A model generated the notes under the pieces. It saw only the letters and a program-made list of their open reading frames with translations. It did no database searches and was not told where the DNA came from. DNA of 46,403 nt from Candidatus Galloscillospira excrementipullorum (GTDB taxonomy: Bacteria; Bacillota; Clostridia; Oscillospirales; Feifaniaceae). Where the stretch lies: positions 1 through 46,403 of the forward strand of contig DVNV01000007.1 in assembly GCA_018714125.1 (NCBI GenBank), read 5' to 3'. Each line of letters begins with the position of its first letter. Positions within the stretch are counted from its first letter, which is position 1. Below are positions 15,309-23,400 of the stretch, in pieces. Made by a program: the position numbers and the translations under genes.

Positions 15309-16451
15309 TCAATCAAATTCGTGCAGGATAACGCAGCCCATCGTCCGCATGCCGGCCGGCAGCGACGAGAGCTCGATGTATTCCTCCCGCGTGTGCGAGC
15401 CTGCCCCGGTGTAGACCCCGAAGCACAGGCCGGGCACCCCCAGGGAATAGGGGATGTTGCAGTCGGTCGAGGCCGCTTCAAAGGAGGGGCGTGTGCCGCA
15501 CTCGCGCTCAATCAGGGCGGCAACGGCCTCGCTCATGCGCGCCATCTCTTCCCCGTCGACCTCCCCCATGCAGGGACGAAGCCCCAGCAACTCAAGCGAA
15601 ACGTCGCAGCCGCGCTGCCGGAAGGAGGCAATCACCTGCTCAAAAGAGGCTTTCATCTCCTCGAGGGACTGCCGGTTGTCCGAGCGGATTTCACATAGCA
15701 TGTGGGCCTGCTGCGCAATGGTGTTGACCGAGGTGCCGCCCTCGACGACGCCCACATTGTAGGTCGTGCGGCCGGGGCGTGCGGGAACTTCCAGACGGTA
15801 CATGGCGCAGATGATTTCAGACAGCGTCACAATGGCGTTGGAGTTGCCAAACTTGCTGTAGGAGTGCCCGCCCTCGGCGCGCACGCTCACCCTCCAGCGC
15901 ACCGAGCCCACCGCGCTGTTGACCACAACGCGGGTGCCGCCGTCAAAGGCATAGACGCGCCGCACCCTTTTGCCGTAGGTGTCCATCAGATGACGCACGC
16001 CTTTGAGGTTGCCAAGGCCTTCCTCCCCACTGTTGAAGGCGAAAATCACGCCTTCCCGAGGCGTCAGCCCCTGCTCCGTCAGATACTGGCACCACAGCAT
16101 CATGGCCGCCACGTTGGTGGTGTCGTCCCCCACGCCGGGCCCATACAGCCGCCCGCCACGGCGCTGTACCGGCAGGGGCTCCATGTCGGGGAATACGGTG
16201 TCGGTGTGCGCGAGGAACAGCGTGCATCCGCCGGGAGCATCCACGTTCATCGGGAGCACCACGTTGAGCGCCTCGTCAATCTGCACGTTTTGCGCGCCCT
16301 TGTCCATAAGCCAGTCCCGGATGAAGGCCGCCCGCTTGTGCTCGTGATGTGAGGGCGCGGGAATGGCCGTCAGCTCCTCGATGAGCGAAATGAGACGCTG
16401 CTCGTTTTGCTGTGCATAGGCAAGTGCCTGCGCCGGCAATTTTTCAAACAT
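15309..16451 (-). CDS. M20-family zinc peptidase (PepT-like)
   Basis: A 380-residue aminopeptidase-type metalloenzyme of family M20, probably cleaving small peptides in the cytoplasm. The metal site can be followed: His and Asp in LFLAHTDTVFPD, bridging Asp in YGPGVGDDTTN, catalytic Glu pair in AFNSGEEGLG, Asp in YAFDGG, and the last His in GAGSHTREEYIEL. The dimerisation domain insert (about 190-290) starts near VRAEGGHSYSKFGNSNAI. I took ATG 16451 (MFEKLPAQ) because AAGGGGGG lies ten bases upstream; an in-frame ATG 22 codons earlier lacks a ribosome site. Confidence 0.9.
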   Translation of the reverse strand: MFEKLPAQALAYAQQNEQRLISLIEELTAIPAPSHHEHKRAAFIRDWLMDKGAQNVQIDEALNVVLPMNVDAPGGCTLFLAHTDTVFPDMEPLPVQRRGGRLYGPGVGDDTTNVAAMMLWCQYLTEQGLTPREGVIFAFNSGEEGLGNLKGVRHLMDTYGKRVRRVYAFDGGTRVVVNSAVGSVRWRVSVRAEGGHSYSKFGNSNAIVTLSEIICAMYRLEVPARPGRTTYNVGVVEGGTSVNTIAQQAHMLCEIRSDNRQSLEEMKASFEQVIASFRQRGCDVSLELLGLRPCMGEVDGEEMARMSEAVAALIERECGTRPSFEAASTDCNIPYSLGVPGLCFGVYTGAGSHTREEYIELSSLPAGMRTMGCVILHEFD

Positions 16452-16640
16452 CTCCAAAATTCCCCCCTTGTTTTTCTTTTTGTCAGTATACTGCATTTTG
16501 GACTCGAATTCCATCATTTTCCGTCTTTTCGTCTTCTTTTGCCTCAGACTTTGCGCCGCCCTCAGACGGCCTTTTCAATATGGACGCTGCAAAAGGGCGA
16601 AGGTTTCTCCCTTTTGGGAAAATTTTTCCCGCAGCAGCCC

Positions 16641-16687
16641 TTGACAGGAGAGCTGCATTGTGTTATTGTTCTAAGTGCTTAATACAA
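16641..16687 (+). promoter_or_regulatory. Promoter and candidate GntR operator
   Basis: TTGACA (16641-16646), 17 bp, TATTGT (16664-16669). Starting in the -10 is an imperfect palindrome, TTGTNNTAAG-TG-CTTANNACAA (16666-16687; 8 of 10 positions pair). Binding here by the regulator encoded directly downstream would block transcription, a typical autoregulatory layout for YtrA-type GntR proteins. Confidence 0.75.
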
Positions 16688-16709
16688 CAACACAAAGGAG
16701 GCTCGGACC

Positions 16710-17069
16710 ATGGAGTGGAACATCCAGGGCGGCCGGCCCATTTACGCGCAGCTGATTGAGCAGGTCACCCTGGCGATTGTATCGGGTGTATATGCGCCGG
16801 GGGAGCGGCTGGCGTCGGTGCGCGAGCTGGCCATGCAGGCGGGGGTCAACCCCAACACCATGCAGCGTGCGCTGGCCCGGATGGAGGAACAGGGGCTGCT
16901 TTATACGCAGCGCACGGCAGGCCGGTTTGTCACAGAGGATGTCTCTGTCATCCGTCAGGCGCGGCAGCGCCTTGCCGTGCAGCAGGCAGAGCAGTTTTTG
17001 GCGGCCATGCACCGGTTGAATTTTTCAAAAGAGGAAATATCGGCCCTGCTCGAGCAGGTGCGGGAATAA
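16710..17069 (+). CDS. GntR-family regulator, YtrA subfamily
   Basis: A 119-residue repressor with an N-terminal winged helix (GGRPIYAQLIEQVTLAIVSG, then LASVRELAMQAGVNPNTMQRALARMEEQGLL cut over two helices) and only a short helical tail of about 40 residues. This is the YtrA pattern: no effector domain, dimerisation through the tail. Such genes sit in front of ABC transporters that respond to cell-envelope stress, as here. The ATG follows AAAGGAGG. The ABC ATPase begins 11 bases after the stop, so the three genes form one operon under its own control. Confidence 0.93.
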   Translation: MEWNIQGGRPIYAQLIEQVTLAIVSGVYAPGERLASVRELAMQAGVNPNTMQRALARMEEQGLLYTQRTAGRFVTEDVSVIRQARQRLAVQQAEQFLAAMHRLNFSKEEISALLEQVRE

Positions 17070-17079
17070 GGAGGATATC

Positions 17080-17775
17080 ATGGCAATTTTGGAATGCAGG
17101 GGGCTGGCAAAGAGCTTTGGGGGCATCCGGGCGCTCGACAATGTGGAGCTTGCCCTGCAGCCCGGGCGAATCGTGGGCCTGCTGGGGCCAAACGGCAGTG
17201 GGAAAACCACCCTCATCAAGCTGGCAAACGGGCTTCTCACCCCCACTTCGGGGCAAATTCTCATCGACGGGCAGGCCCCCGGTGTGGAGAGCAAAAAAAT
17301 CGTCTCCTATCTGCCGGAGCGAAGCTGCCTGGGCGACTGGATGAAGGTCAGCGACCTGCTGGACTTTTTTTCGGACTTTTATGCCGACTTCCGGCGCGAC
17401 ACGGCGCAGGAGATGCTCTCGCGCCTCTCCATTGACCCCCGTCAGACCTTCGGGCATCTCTCCAAGGGCACCCGGGAAAAGGTGCAGCTCATCATGGTCA
17501 TGAGCCGTCAGGCAAAGCTCTATCTGCTCGACGAGCCCATCGGCGGCGTGGATCCCGCCACCAGGGACTATATTCTGCACACCATCATCAGCAACTACAA
17601 CGAGGACGCCACGGTGCTGATTTCCACCCATCTGATTGCCGACGTGGAGCAGGTGCTCGACGAGGTCATCTTTTTGCAAAACGGCCGCATTCTGCTGCAG
17701 TCGGCAGTGGACGACATCCGAGAAAATCAGGGCAAGTCGATTGACGCCCTCTTCCGGGAGGTTTTCAAATGTTAG
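17080..17775 (+). CDS. ABC transporter ATP-binding protein
   Basis: A 231-residue ABC ATPase. Walker A is GPNGSGKTT. The signature is degenerate, GHLSKGTREKVQL, with SKG replacing SGG, as seen in the YtrB-like group. Walker B is LYLLDEPIGGVDP, and the switch His is in LISTHLIADVE. The GntR regulator upstream and a membrane protein overlapping its 3' end by seven bases indicate a two-component exporter, perhaps for antimicrobial peptides or lipid-II-targeting antibiotics. The substrate is inferred only from the family. Confidence 0.92.
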   Translation: MAILECRGLAKSFGGIRALDNVELALQPGRIVGLLGPNGSGKTTLIKLANGLLTPTSGQILIDGQAPGVESKKIVSYLPERSCLGDWMKVSDLLDFFSDFYADFRRDTAQEMLSRLSIDPRQTFGHLSKGTREKVQLIMVMSRQAKLYLLDEPIGGVDPATRDYILHTIISNYNEDATVLISTHLIADVEQVLDEVIFLQNGRILLQSAVDDIRENQGKSIDALFREVFKC

Positions 17776-18569
17776 GAAAGCTCATCAAATATGAATTTCG
17801 CGCCACACGGCGCACCATGCTTCCTCTGTACGCCGCACTGCTTTGCGTCGCCCTTCTCACACGGCTGTCCATGTCGGCCCTGTCGGTGCCGGGCGGTGGG
17901 GCACACCACGGCTTCCTCAACTTCGTGGCGGGGATTATGGGCATGCTCTTCGGGCTTCTGACCTTTGCCCTGGGCTTCATCACCCTCTTTTTAATGGCGC
18001 AGAGGTTTCAAAAAAATCTCCTGGGAGACGAGGGCTACATCTCCTTTACCCTGCCCGTCACTGTCAGCCAGAACATTGCGGCAAAGCTGATGGTCTCTTG
18101 CGTCTGGTTTTTCTCGAGTTTTGTGGCCGAGGTTTTGGCCATCCTCATCCTCACCGTCAACGCACGCTTTTTCCTTCGGTTTTTTCCGATGATGTTTGAG
18201 GTTTTCAAAGACATCCCCGAGAGCTACGTCCCCCACGTCGTGCTTTGGATTGCCGAGGGCGTGCTTTTGGCGCTGGCCGGCATGTCGGTCTGCATCCTGA
18301 TGATTTATGCCTCCCTTGCGCTGGGGCACTGCTTTGGGAAGCGGCGCATCCTCATGAGCTTTGCCGCCTTCCTGGGGTTGCTGACGCTCTCGCAGTTTGC
18401 AGGGTATCCCCTGACGCGCCTGATGAACCTTTTTTCCATTCAGGCGATGGAGCCGGTCTTTGCCGTTCACGCCGTGATGCTCTTTTTCCTGGCCTGCAGC
18501 CTGGTTTACAGCGGGGTTTACTTCTTTATCACCAAGTATGCGCTCACCCGCCGCCTCAATCTGGAATAA
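17769..18569 (+). CDS. ABC exporter membrane subunit
   Basis: A 266-residue integral membrane protein with about six hydrophobic segments. These include RTMLPLYAALLCVALL near the N terminus, a second pair near residues 50-80, and a last one near VMLFFLACSLVYSGVYFF. I recognise no specific Pfam motif beyond the general ABC-2-like pattern. Its start lies inside the last codons of the ATPase gene, which ties it to that ATPase as the permease half of the transporter. It is the last gene of the operon, with a terminator 30 bases later. Confidence 0.85.
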   Translation: MLGKLIKYEFRATRRTMLPLYAALLCVALLTRLSMSALSVPGGGAHHGFLNFVAGIMGMLFGLLTFALGFITLFLMAQRFQKNLLGDEGYISFTLPVTVSQNIAAKLMVSCVWFFSSFVAEVLAILILTVNARFFLRFFPMMFEVFKDIPESYVPHVVLWIAEGVLLALAGMSVCILMIYASLALGHCFGKRRILMSFAAFLGLLTLSQFAGYPLTRLMNLFSIQAMEPVFAVHAVMLFFLACSLVYSGVYFFITKYALTRRLNLE

Positions 18570-18599
18570 CACCCGGCAGACTGCCCACGGTTTGCGCAG

Positions 18600-18639
18600 G
18601 GGCTTTTGGGGATTTTTCCCCAAAAGCCCTTCTTTTTTT
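18600..18639 (+). terminator. Intrinsic terminator of the GntR-ABC operon
   Basis: A perfect 12-bp stem GGGCTTTTGGGG/CCCCAAAAGCCC with a 6-base loop, followed by TCTTTTTTT. Confidence 0.92.
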
Positions 18640-18721
18640 GCGCCGTATGCCCTGGGGACGCTGATAAAAACAGGGTTTTGAAGCAAACTATTCCAAAGCG
18701 CGCAGGGAAGGAAGTGTGAGC

Positions 18722-19096
18722 ATGAAAAAAGGAAAAGAGGGGGCGCCCCTTTGGAAACGGGCCCTTCCGGGATTTGTGGCGGGCATGGTCAACGGCCTGT
18801 TTGGCGGGGGCGGGGGGCTTCTGCTGGTGCCTATGCTGCGGCACCTGTCGCATCTTGAGTGCCACAAGGCGCATGCCACGGCCATTGTCACCACGGCCTG
18901 CCTCTCGGCGGTCAGCCTCGTGGTCTACCTGAACCGGGGTGTCATCGACTGGTCGCTGGCGCTGCCGCTTGCCGCCGGGGGAGCGGTGGGCAGTGCCGCC
19001 GGGGCCTTTTGGCTCAACCGTGTGCCCACCAGGCTGCTGGCAAAGGGCTTTGCCCTTTTTCTGCTGTTTTCGGCATGGAGGATGTATGTGGGATAG
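18722..19096 (+). CDS. Half-size TSUP (TauE/SafE) permease, first of pair
   Basis: A 124-residue membrane protein equal to one four-helix repeat of the TSUP family, whose full-length members (about 250 residues) export sulfite, sulfoacetate or related anions. The family's glycine motif opens it: FVAGMVNGLFGGGGGLLLVPML, shown here over the first helix, then HKAHATAIVTT. I took ATG 18722 with AAGGA nine bases upstream; a GTG two codons earlier is possible. It overlaps the second half-gene by 11 bases in a different frame, so the two are probably made together and form a heterodimer. Confidence 0.82.
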   Translation: MKKGKEGAPLWKRALPGFVAGMVNGLFGGGGGLLLVPMLRHLSHLECHKAHATAIVTTACLSAVSLVVYLNRGVIDWSLALPLAAGGAVGSAAGAFWLNRVPTRLLAKGFALFLLFSAWRMYVG

Positions 19097-19493
19097 CATC
19101 TGGCTGGCCTTGCTGGGCTGCGGCGTGGGGGTGCTGAGCGGAATGGGAGTGGGCGGAGGCAGCCTGCTCATCGTGCTGCTTTCGGCCTTTATGCAGGTGG
19201 AGCAGGTGACGGCGCAGGGCGTCAATCTGGTCTATTTTCTGCCGGCCGCGGCCATTGCGGTTTTGATTCACTGGAAAAAGGGGAATATTGACGCCGGCAC
19301 GGCCGCCGCCGGCACGGTGGCAGGACTTGTCACCGCCATGGCAGGAGCCCTGCTGGCACTCAACATGGAGAGCTCCCTGCTCAGAAAATTTTTCGCCGGA
19401 CTGCTCTTTTTCGCAGGCATTTCAGAATTTTTTTCCAAAAAAGAAGAGCAAACAATTGACGATACTTCTTCGAAAAGTTATAATTCGAAATGA
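19086..19493 (+). CDS. Half-size TSUP (TauE/SafE) permease, second of pair
   Basis: A 135-residue partner of the preceding half-permease. It has the second-repeat glycine motif LLGCGVGVLSGMGVGGGSLL, then TAQGVNLVYFLPAAA. About four membrane segments are followed by a hydrophilic tail (KKEEQTIDDTSSKSYNSK). It starts at ATG 19086 inside the end of the first gene, with its own GGAGG four bases upstream. That is why I read the pair as two genes rather than a frameshifted one. The codons for its tail overlap the -35 and -10 boxes of the next gene. Confidence 0.82.
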   Translation: MWDSIWLALLGCGVGVLSGMGVGGGSLLIVLLSAFMQVEQVTAQGVNLVYFLPAAAIAVLIHWKKGNIDAGTAAAGTVAGLVTAMAGALLALNMESSLLRKFFAGLLFFAGISEFFSKKEEQTIDDTSSKSYNSK

Positions 19494-19519
19494 CATATTT
19501 CGACAAAAAACCTTTCGAA
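19456..19519 (+). promoter_or_regulatory. Promoter with phased TTCGA array and Spo0A box
   Basis: TTGACG (19456-19461), 17 bp, TATAAT (19479-19484) is a near-consensus sigma-A promoter. TTCGAA begins at 19469, 19484 and 19514 and TTCGAC at 19499: four copies exactly 15 bp apart. The TTCGAC copy lies in TTTCGACAAA, whose complement contains TTTGTCGAA, a perfect match to the Spo0A-box consensus. Sites over and downstream of the -10 suggest repression of the large surface-protein gene when Spo0A is active. Confidence 0.72.
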
Positions 19520-19536
19520 ATGGAGTGGGATGAAGG

Positions 19537-22500
19537 ATGAACCGGCTGTTTCGCATGATTTTTGTTGCGGTGGTACTGTCATTTTGTCTTGTGGGGTGGG
19601 TCTGCGCCGCCTCACCGGAGCTTGCAGTGGGCAGCGTGACCGAAACGGGAGAGTCGGAGTTTGTCGACCTTCCGGTCTCCATCACCGGCAATCCGGGCAT
19701 TACGCAGTTTGAGGTGATGGTTGGTGCGGACCGGGTGCTGGTGATGGATTCGGTCGTGTCGGGAGAGCAGGCGGGGGCGATGTGCCGGCCGCAGGATTTT
19801 AAGAGCACGACGGCGCAAGTCACATGGAGCTCCTCTGAGCCCCTTGAGGGGGACGGAACGCTCTTTTTCCTGCGCTTTCGAAGGCCAAAGCCGGGAGATT
19901 ACGAGGTCAAGCTGACGCTCAGGAGCATGAAGGACGGGCAGGGAAACTCGATCAAGGAGTCTGTCAGCGTGATCAGCGGGGTGCTGTCGGTCAAAGAGGC
20001 GGCAAATTTTGAGGTGCTGTTCTATGAAGACGCCTCCCGCGACAAGCTTCTCAATGAGGGCAATCCGCAGCCGGCCGACAGCCTGTCTGAGGCCTTTGAG
20101 GCCGTTGCCCGCTCCAAAAGCGGAGTGGGAACCGTCTTGGTCAGGAGCGACACGTCGGGCAGGGAAACGGCAGCCGTGCAGGCCGGAAGCGATGTTGTGG
20201 TGGATTTGTGCGGCCACTCGCTTACGGTGGAGGGAGCGCATGCCATCTCCAATGCCGGCAGGCTGGTTTTGAGCGACAGCACCGCAAGCCCCGGCCTGAT
20301 GCGCAGCACGGGAGGCAGCGCCGTGTATAACACGGGCAGCCTCACCGTGCAGGGCGGGGCCTATCGGGGCGTCTATGCCGTTGTCAACGAGGGCGGGGAC
20401 GTCCTTTTGTCGGGAGGCCTGTTCCGGGGAGAGGGCGAGCCCTTTTCGGGGGAATGCCCTCTGGCCGCCCAGACAAGGCTGGAGCTTGTGGAGGACGCAA
20501 GAGACCCCTTTTATCAGTTTTGGAAGACAGCCCCTGCGCCCGACTGCACCGTCACCTTCTTTCTGGAAGACGGCGTGACGCAGTGGAATAAAGTCACGGT
20601 GGGCTACGGCAGCCCCGTGACGCCGCCCAAGCCGCCCGCCAAGGAGTCTGACCCCCAGTTTGACTATGATTTCAAGGGCTGGTACACACAGCCCTCCGGC
20701 GGACAGCCTGCCGACTTCACCCATGTGGAGCAGTCGTTTGACGTCTTTGCAGTGTATACGGCAAAGGAGCACATCCATCACTACACGCCCACCGTGGTGC
20801 AGGCCACCTGCATCGAAAAGGGATATACGCTGTATCAGTGCAGATGCAAGGACAGCTATCGGGAAGATGAGACACCTCTTGCCGCCCATCGGTGGGAGGA
20901 GAGCCCCTTTGACCAGGTGCTTTGCTGCGGCGTGTGCGGCGCACTGCGCGGTGTGGTCATGCGGGAGGTGACAACTGCGCAGCCGCAGAGCCCGGCCTTT
21001 GTGGTGGATGCCCGGTGCAGACAGGAGCTGCACTTTGGCAGCGTATCGGTGACGCTGGAGCCGCAGGCGCTGTCGGCCCTGGCGCAGGGAGAGGGGGCAC
21101 TGTGCATCCGGGGAGACCTCGGGGAGCTGGTGCTTGACGCGGCGGCGCTGCGGGAGCTTTGGCAGTTCTCTGGCGGTCAGCCGGTATGCGTGGAATGGGG
21201 GCAAAGCGAGCCTGTCCGGGGAGAGCTTGCCACGCTGGAGCAGGTGAAACTCGCCCAGATGGAGAGCCTTGGCGGCACGAGCTTTTGGTGGTCGGTGCTG
21301 TGCGGCGGACGGGAGGCTTTCAAAGAGGGCTTTGAAGAGGGCAGCGCCCTGCTGCGGGTTCCCCTTGCCCTGCAGCCTGACGAGGCCGCCTTTGCGCTGG
21401 CTGTGGACCAGTCGGGAGGCACGCGTGAGCTTAAAACGGCGCTGACCGAGGGAACCTGCGCCGTCACGCTGGGCCCCACCGGCTCACTGGGGCTGATGAC
21501 ACGCACGCAGGGCGTACAGCTTTCCCTGTCGGAGCAAAGCCGCCATGTGGATGCGGGCACCAGCGTTGGCATCGGCCTGCTGCTGCAGGCTTCGCCAGGC
21601 GAAAGCCTTGACGGGATGTCTCTTCAGGTGCACTACGACAGCAGCGTGCTTTGCTTCCTGAGGGCGGACAATCTGCCAGAGGGAGTGCAGGCTGTGGTGA
21701 CTCCCGGGCAGGAGGGCGTTGTGGAGATTGTTGCAGAGCTGCAGACGCCTCTTGACCTTAGCCAGACCGAGACGCTGCTGGCAACGCTGGTCTTTTGTGC
21801 GGCGCAGGATGCGCCAAGCGGCAGCGCGAGCCTTCGCATCGGGGAGATGCCCAAGGTCACGCTGTCGGGACAGGAGCAGGTCGCGCCCGTCGCCCGGTCG
21901 GCAGAAATCATGCTGTGGAATCTGACGGTGCAGTTCCTGCCGGGCGAACATGCCGGCCTGGAGCCGGTGACGGCCTATGTCAGATACGGGCAGGCGGGGC
22001 TGTATCAGGATGCGGCCCGGCAAATCCCCCTGGCGCAGCCGGTGCCGGAGGCGCAGGCCGGCTACAGGCTGGAGCAGAGCTGCTGGCTTGTGCAGGGGGA
22101 GCAGCAGCCGGTGGATTTTTCGGCCCTGTGCCAGAGAACCTTTTTGCAAAGCACCACCGCCGTGGCGACGGCGCAGCCCGTTGTCTACTCCGTTACATAC
22201 CATACGGGCGAGGGCAAAAACCACCCCGAGAACCCCGCAAGCTACACGGTGGAAAGCCCCGACCTGCCGCTCATGGACGCCTCCTTGGAACAGGGCAGGT
22301 TTGTCATGTGGGCAGACGGCCCGGGGGAGGATGCGCAGGCCGTGTCGTACATTGCGGCGGGTTCCACCGGGGATGTGGAGCTGTGGGCCGTGTGGGAGCG
22401 TCACGAGTATGCCGTGGAGCTGCCGCCGCAGGTGCGCGTGATATCCGGGATTGAGGAAGGCCAGGCGGGTGAATTCAGGGCGCAGGCCGGGGTCGACGTG

Positions 22501-23145
22501 GTCTTTGAGGCCGTGATTTCACAGGGAATGCGCCTGGAAAAGGTGGGATACCGCGTGGGAGACTCGGCCGTTGCCGAGCTGTCGGCGCAGGAGGGGGTCT
22601 ACAGGATTGACGGAGAGCTGCTGACCGGCCCCTTGAGCATTGTCGTGCAGCAGCGTGTGGACGGGAAGGTGACGCTGCATGACAAGGAGCAGTACCGCGC
22701 CCTTCCCTTCGGATACCGTGTCGTGCTGCTCACCACGCAGCAGCCACTGAGCTCGGGCGCCTTTGTGCTCGACAAAACAGCACTGTTTTATTCGGAAATG
22801 CTCAGCGACCCGCAGCAAAATCGCCATGTCTATGCCACGATTGCCACCGCCCCGAAGGAGGGGGAGGACCTGTCGATGCACCTTGGTGTGGACGGGCAGG
22901 CACACACCGAGACGCTGACGGCCGGGGGAGACCTCACGGGAGACGGCGTGCTCACGGCCGACGACGCAAGGCTTGTCTACCTGCTTTACACCGGGAAATG
23001 GGATACCGATACGGCTTTTGACATCTCGGTGCGGCAACGGCTTTTGGCCGATGTCAACGGCGACGGCCGCGTGGACACCACCGACGTGCAGCTGCTGATG
23101 GCGGCGGTCTGGGCGCAGCAAAAACAAGAGCAGGAGACCCCATAA
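19537..23145 (+). CDS. Large secreted protein with cohesin-like and dockerin domains
   Basis: A 1202-residue extracellular protein. A signal peptide (1-25, cut near VCAA) is followed by a cohesin-like beta-sandwich (about 28-150), a repetitive right-handed-helix-like segment (about 190-310, rows such as NAGRLVLSDST and NTGSLTVQGG) and an InlB/Flg_new-type repeat (about 340-410, DYDFKGWYTQP). A cysteine-rich module (about 415-470, CIEKGYTLYQCRCKD) comes next, then a second cohesin-like domain (about 660-785, LQVHYDSSVLCFL) and another InlB-like repeat (about 885-950). A type I dockerin closes it (about 1130-1192), with calcium loops TGDGVLTADDA and VNGDGRVDTTDV. Dockerins dock onto cohesins, so it may join a surface complex. 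No catalytic domain or sortase signal is visible. Its promoter lies inside the preceding gene. Confidence 0.85.
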   Translation: MNRLFRMIFVAVVLSFCLVGWVCAASPELAVGSVTETGESEFVDLPVSITGNPGITQFEVMVGADRVLVMDSVVSGEQAGAMCRPQDFKSTTAQVTWSSSEPLEGDGTLFFLRFRRPKPGDYEVKLTLRSMKDGQGNSIKESVSVISGVLSVKEAANFEVLFYEDASRDKLLNEGNPQPADSLSEAFEAVARSKSGVGTVLVRSDTSGRETAAVQAGSDVVVDLCGHSLTVEGAHAISNAGRLVLSDSTASPGLMRSTGGSAVYNTGSLTVQGGAYRGVYAVVNEGGDVLLSGGLFRGEGEPFSGECPLAAQTRLELVEDARDPFYQFWKTAPAPDCTVTFFLEDGVTQWNKVTVGYGSPVTPPKPPAKESDPQFDYDFKGWYTQPSGGQPADFTHVEQSFDVFAVYTAKEHIHHYTPTVVQATCIEKGYTLYQCRCKDSYREDETPLAAHRWEESPFDQVLCCGVCGALRGVVMREVTTAQPQSPAFVVDARCRQELHFGSVSVTLEPQALSALAQGEGALCIRGDLGELVLDAAALRELWQFSGGQPVCVEWGQSEPVRGELATLEQVKLAQMESLGGTSFWWSVLCGGREAFKEGFEEGSALLRVPLALQPDEAAFALAVDQSGGTRELKTALTEGTCAVTLGPTGSLGLMTRTQGVQLSLSEQSRHVDAGTSVGIGLLLQASPGESLDGMSLQVHYDSSVLCFLRADNLPEGVQAVVTPGQEGVVEIVAELQTPLDLSQTETLLATLVFCAAQDAPSGSASLRIGEMPKVTLSGQEQVAPVARSAEIMLWNLTVQFLPGEHAGLEPVTAYVRYGQAGLYQDAARQIPLAQPVPEAQAGYRLEQSCWLVQGEQQPVDFSALCQRTFLQSTTAVATAQPVVYSVTYHTGEGKNHPENPASYTVESPDLPLMDASLEQGRFVMWADGPGEDAQAVSYIAAGSTGDVELWAVWERHEYAVELPPQVRVISGIEEGQAGEFRAQAGVDVVFEAVISQGMRLEKVGYRVGDSAVAELSAQEGVYRIDGELLTGPLSIVVQQRVDGKVTLHDKEQYRALPFGYRVVLLTTQQPLSSGAFVLDKTALFYSEMLSDPQQNRHVYATIATAPKEGEDLSMHLGVDGQAHTETLTAGGDLTGDGVLTADDARLVYLLYTGKWDTDTAFDISVRQRLLADVNGDGRVDTTDVQLLMAAVWAQQKQEQETP

Positions 23146-23167
23146 AAAACCCATTTGTTAAAAGGGG

Positions 23168-23221
23168 CGCTCAAGCAAAACTGCCGCAGGAGTATTTCCT
23201 GCGGCAGTATTTTTGTTTGAG
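23168..23221 (+). terminator. Intrinsic terminator of the dockerin-protein gene
   Basis: A perfect 12-bp inner stem (ACTGCCGCAGGA and complement) with a 5-base loop, followed by ATTTTTG. Outer GCTCAA/TTGAGC arms pair across the A and T runs. Confidence 0.92.
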
Positions 23222-23341
23222 CAGGGCCGGCGTGTGCACGCAAAGCGGCAAACCGGGATGGAAAGGGCGCTGCATGAGGGGCCTTGGAGGCGGCAAAGGC
23301 ATCCCGGCCCGCGCCGGGGAAAAGGGGAGGGGAAAAGGCTT

Positions 23342-23375
23342 AAAAAAAGCAGGCGGGCTTTTTTGGCCCGCCTGC
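23342..23375 (-). terminator. Intrinsic terminator of the csaB-ruvX operon
   Basis: On the minus strand a perfect 10-bp stem GCAGGCGGGC/GCCCGCCTGC with a 7-base loop is followed by seven T. The 120 bases between it and the preceding terminator are G-rich and hold no gene that I can see. Confidence 0.92.
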
Positions 23376-23400
23376 TGCAGACTGCCGGGGAAAGCAGCGT

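Noticed and set aside
18722-19493. The two TSUP halves as one gene broken by a frameshift
   Set aside because: Each half has its own ribosome site and start, and the overlap is the usual short kind. A sequencing error cannot be fully excluded.
23300-23345. Possible G-quadruplex in the G-rich gap downstream of the dockerin gene
   Set aside because: Only three runs of four G are regularly spaced, and the fourth is GG. This is too weak to claim.
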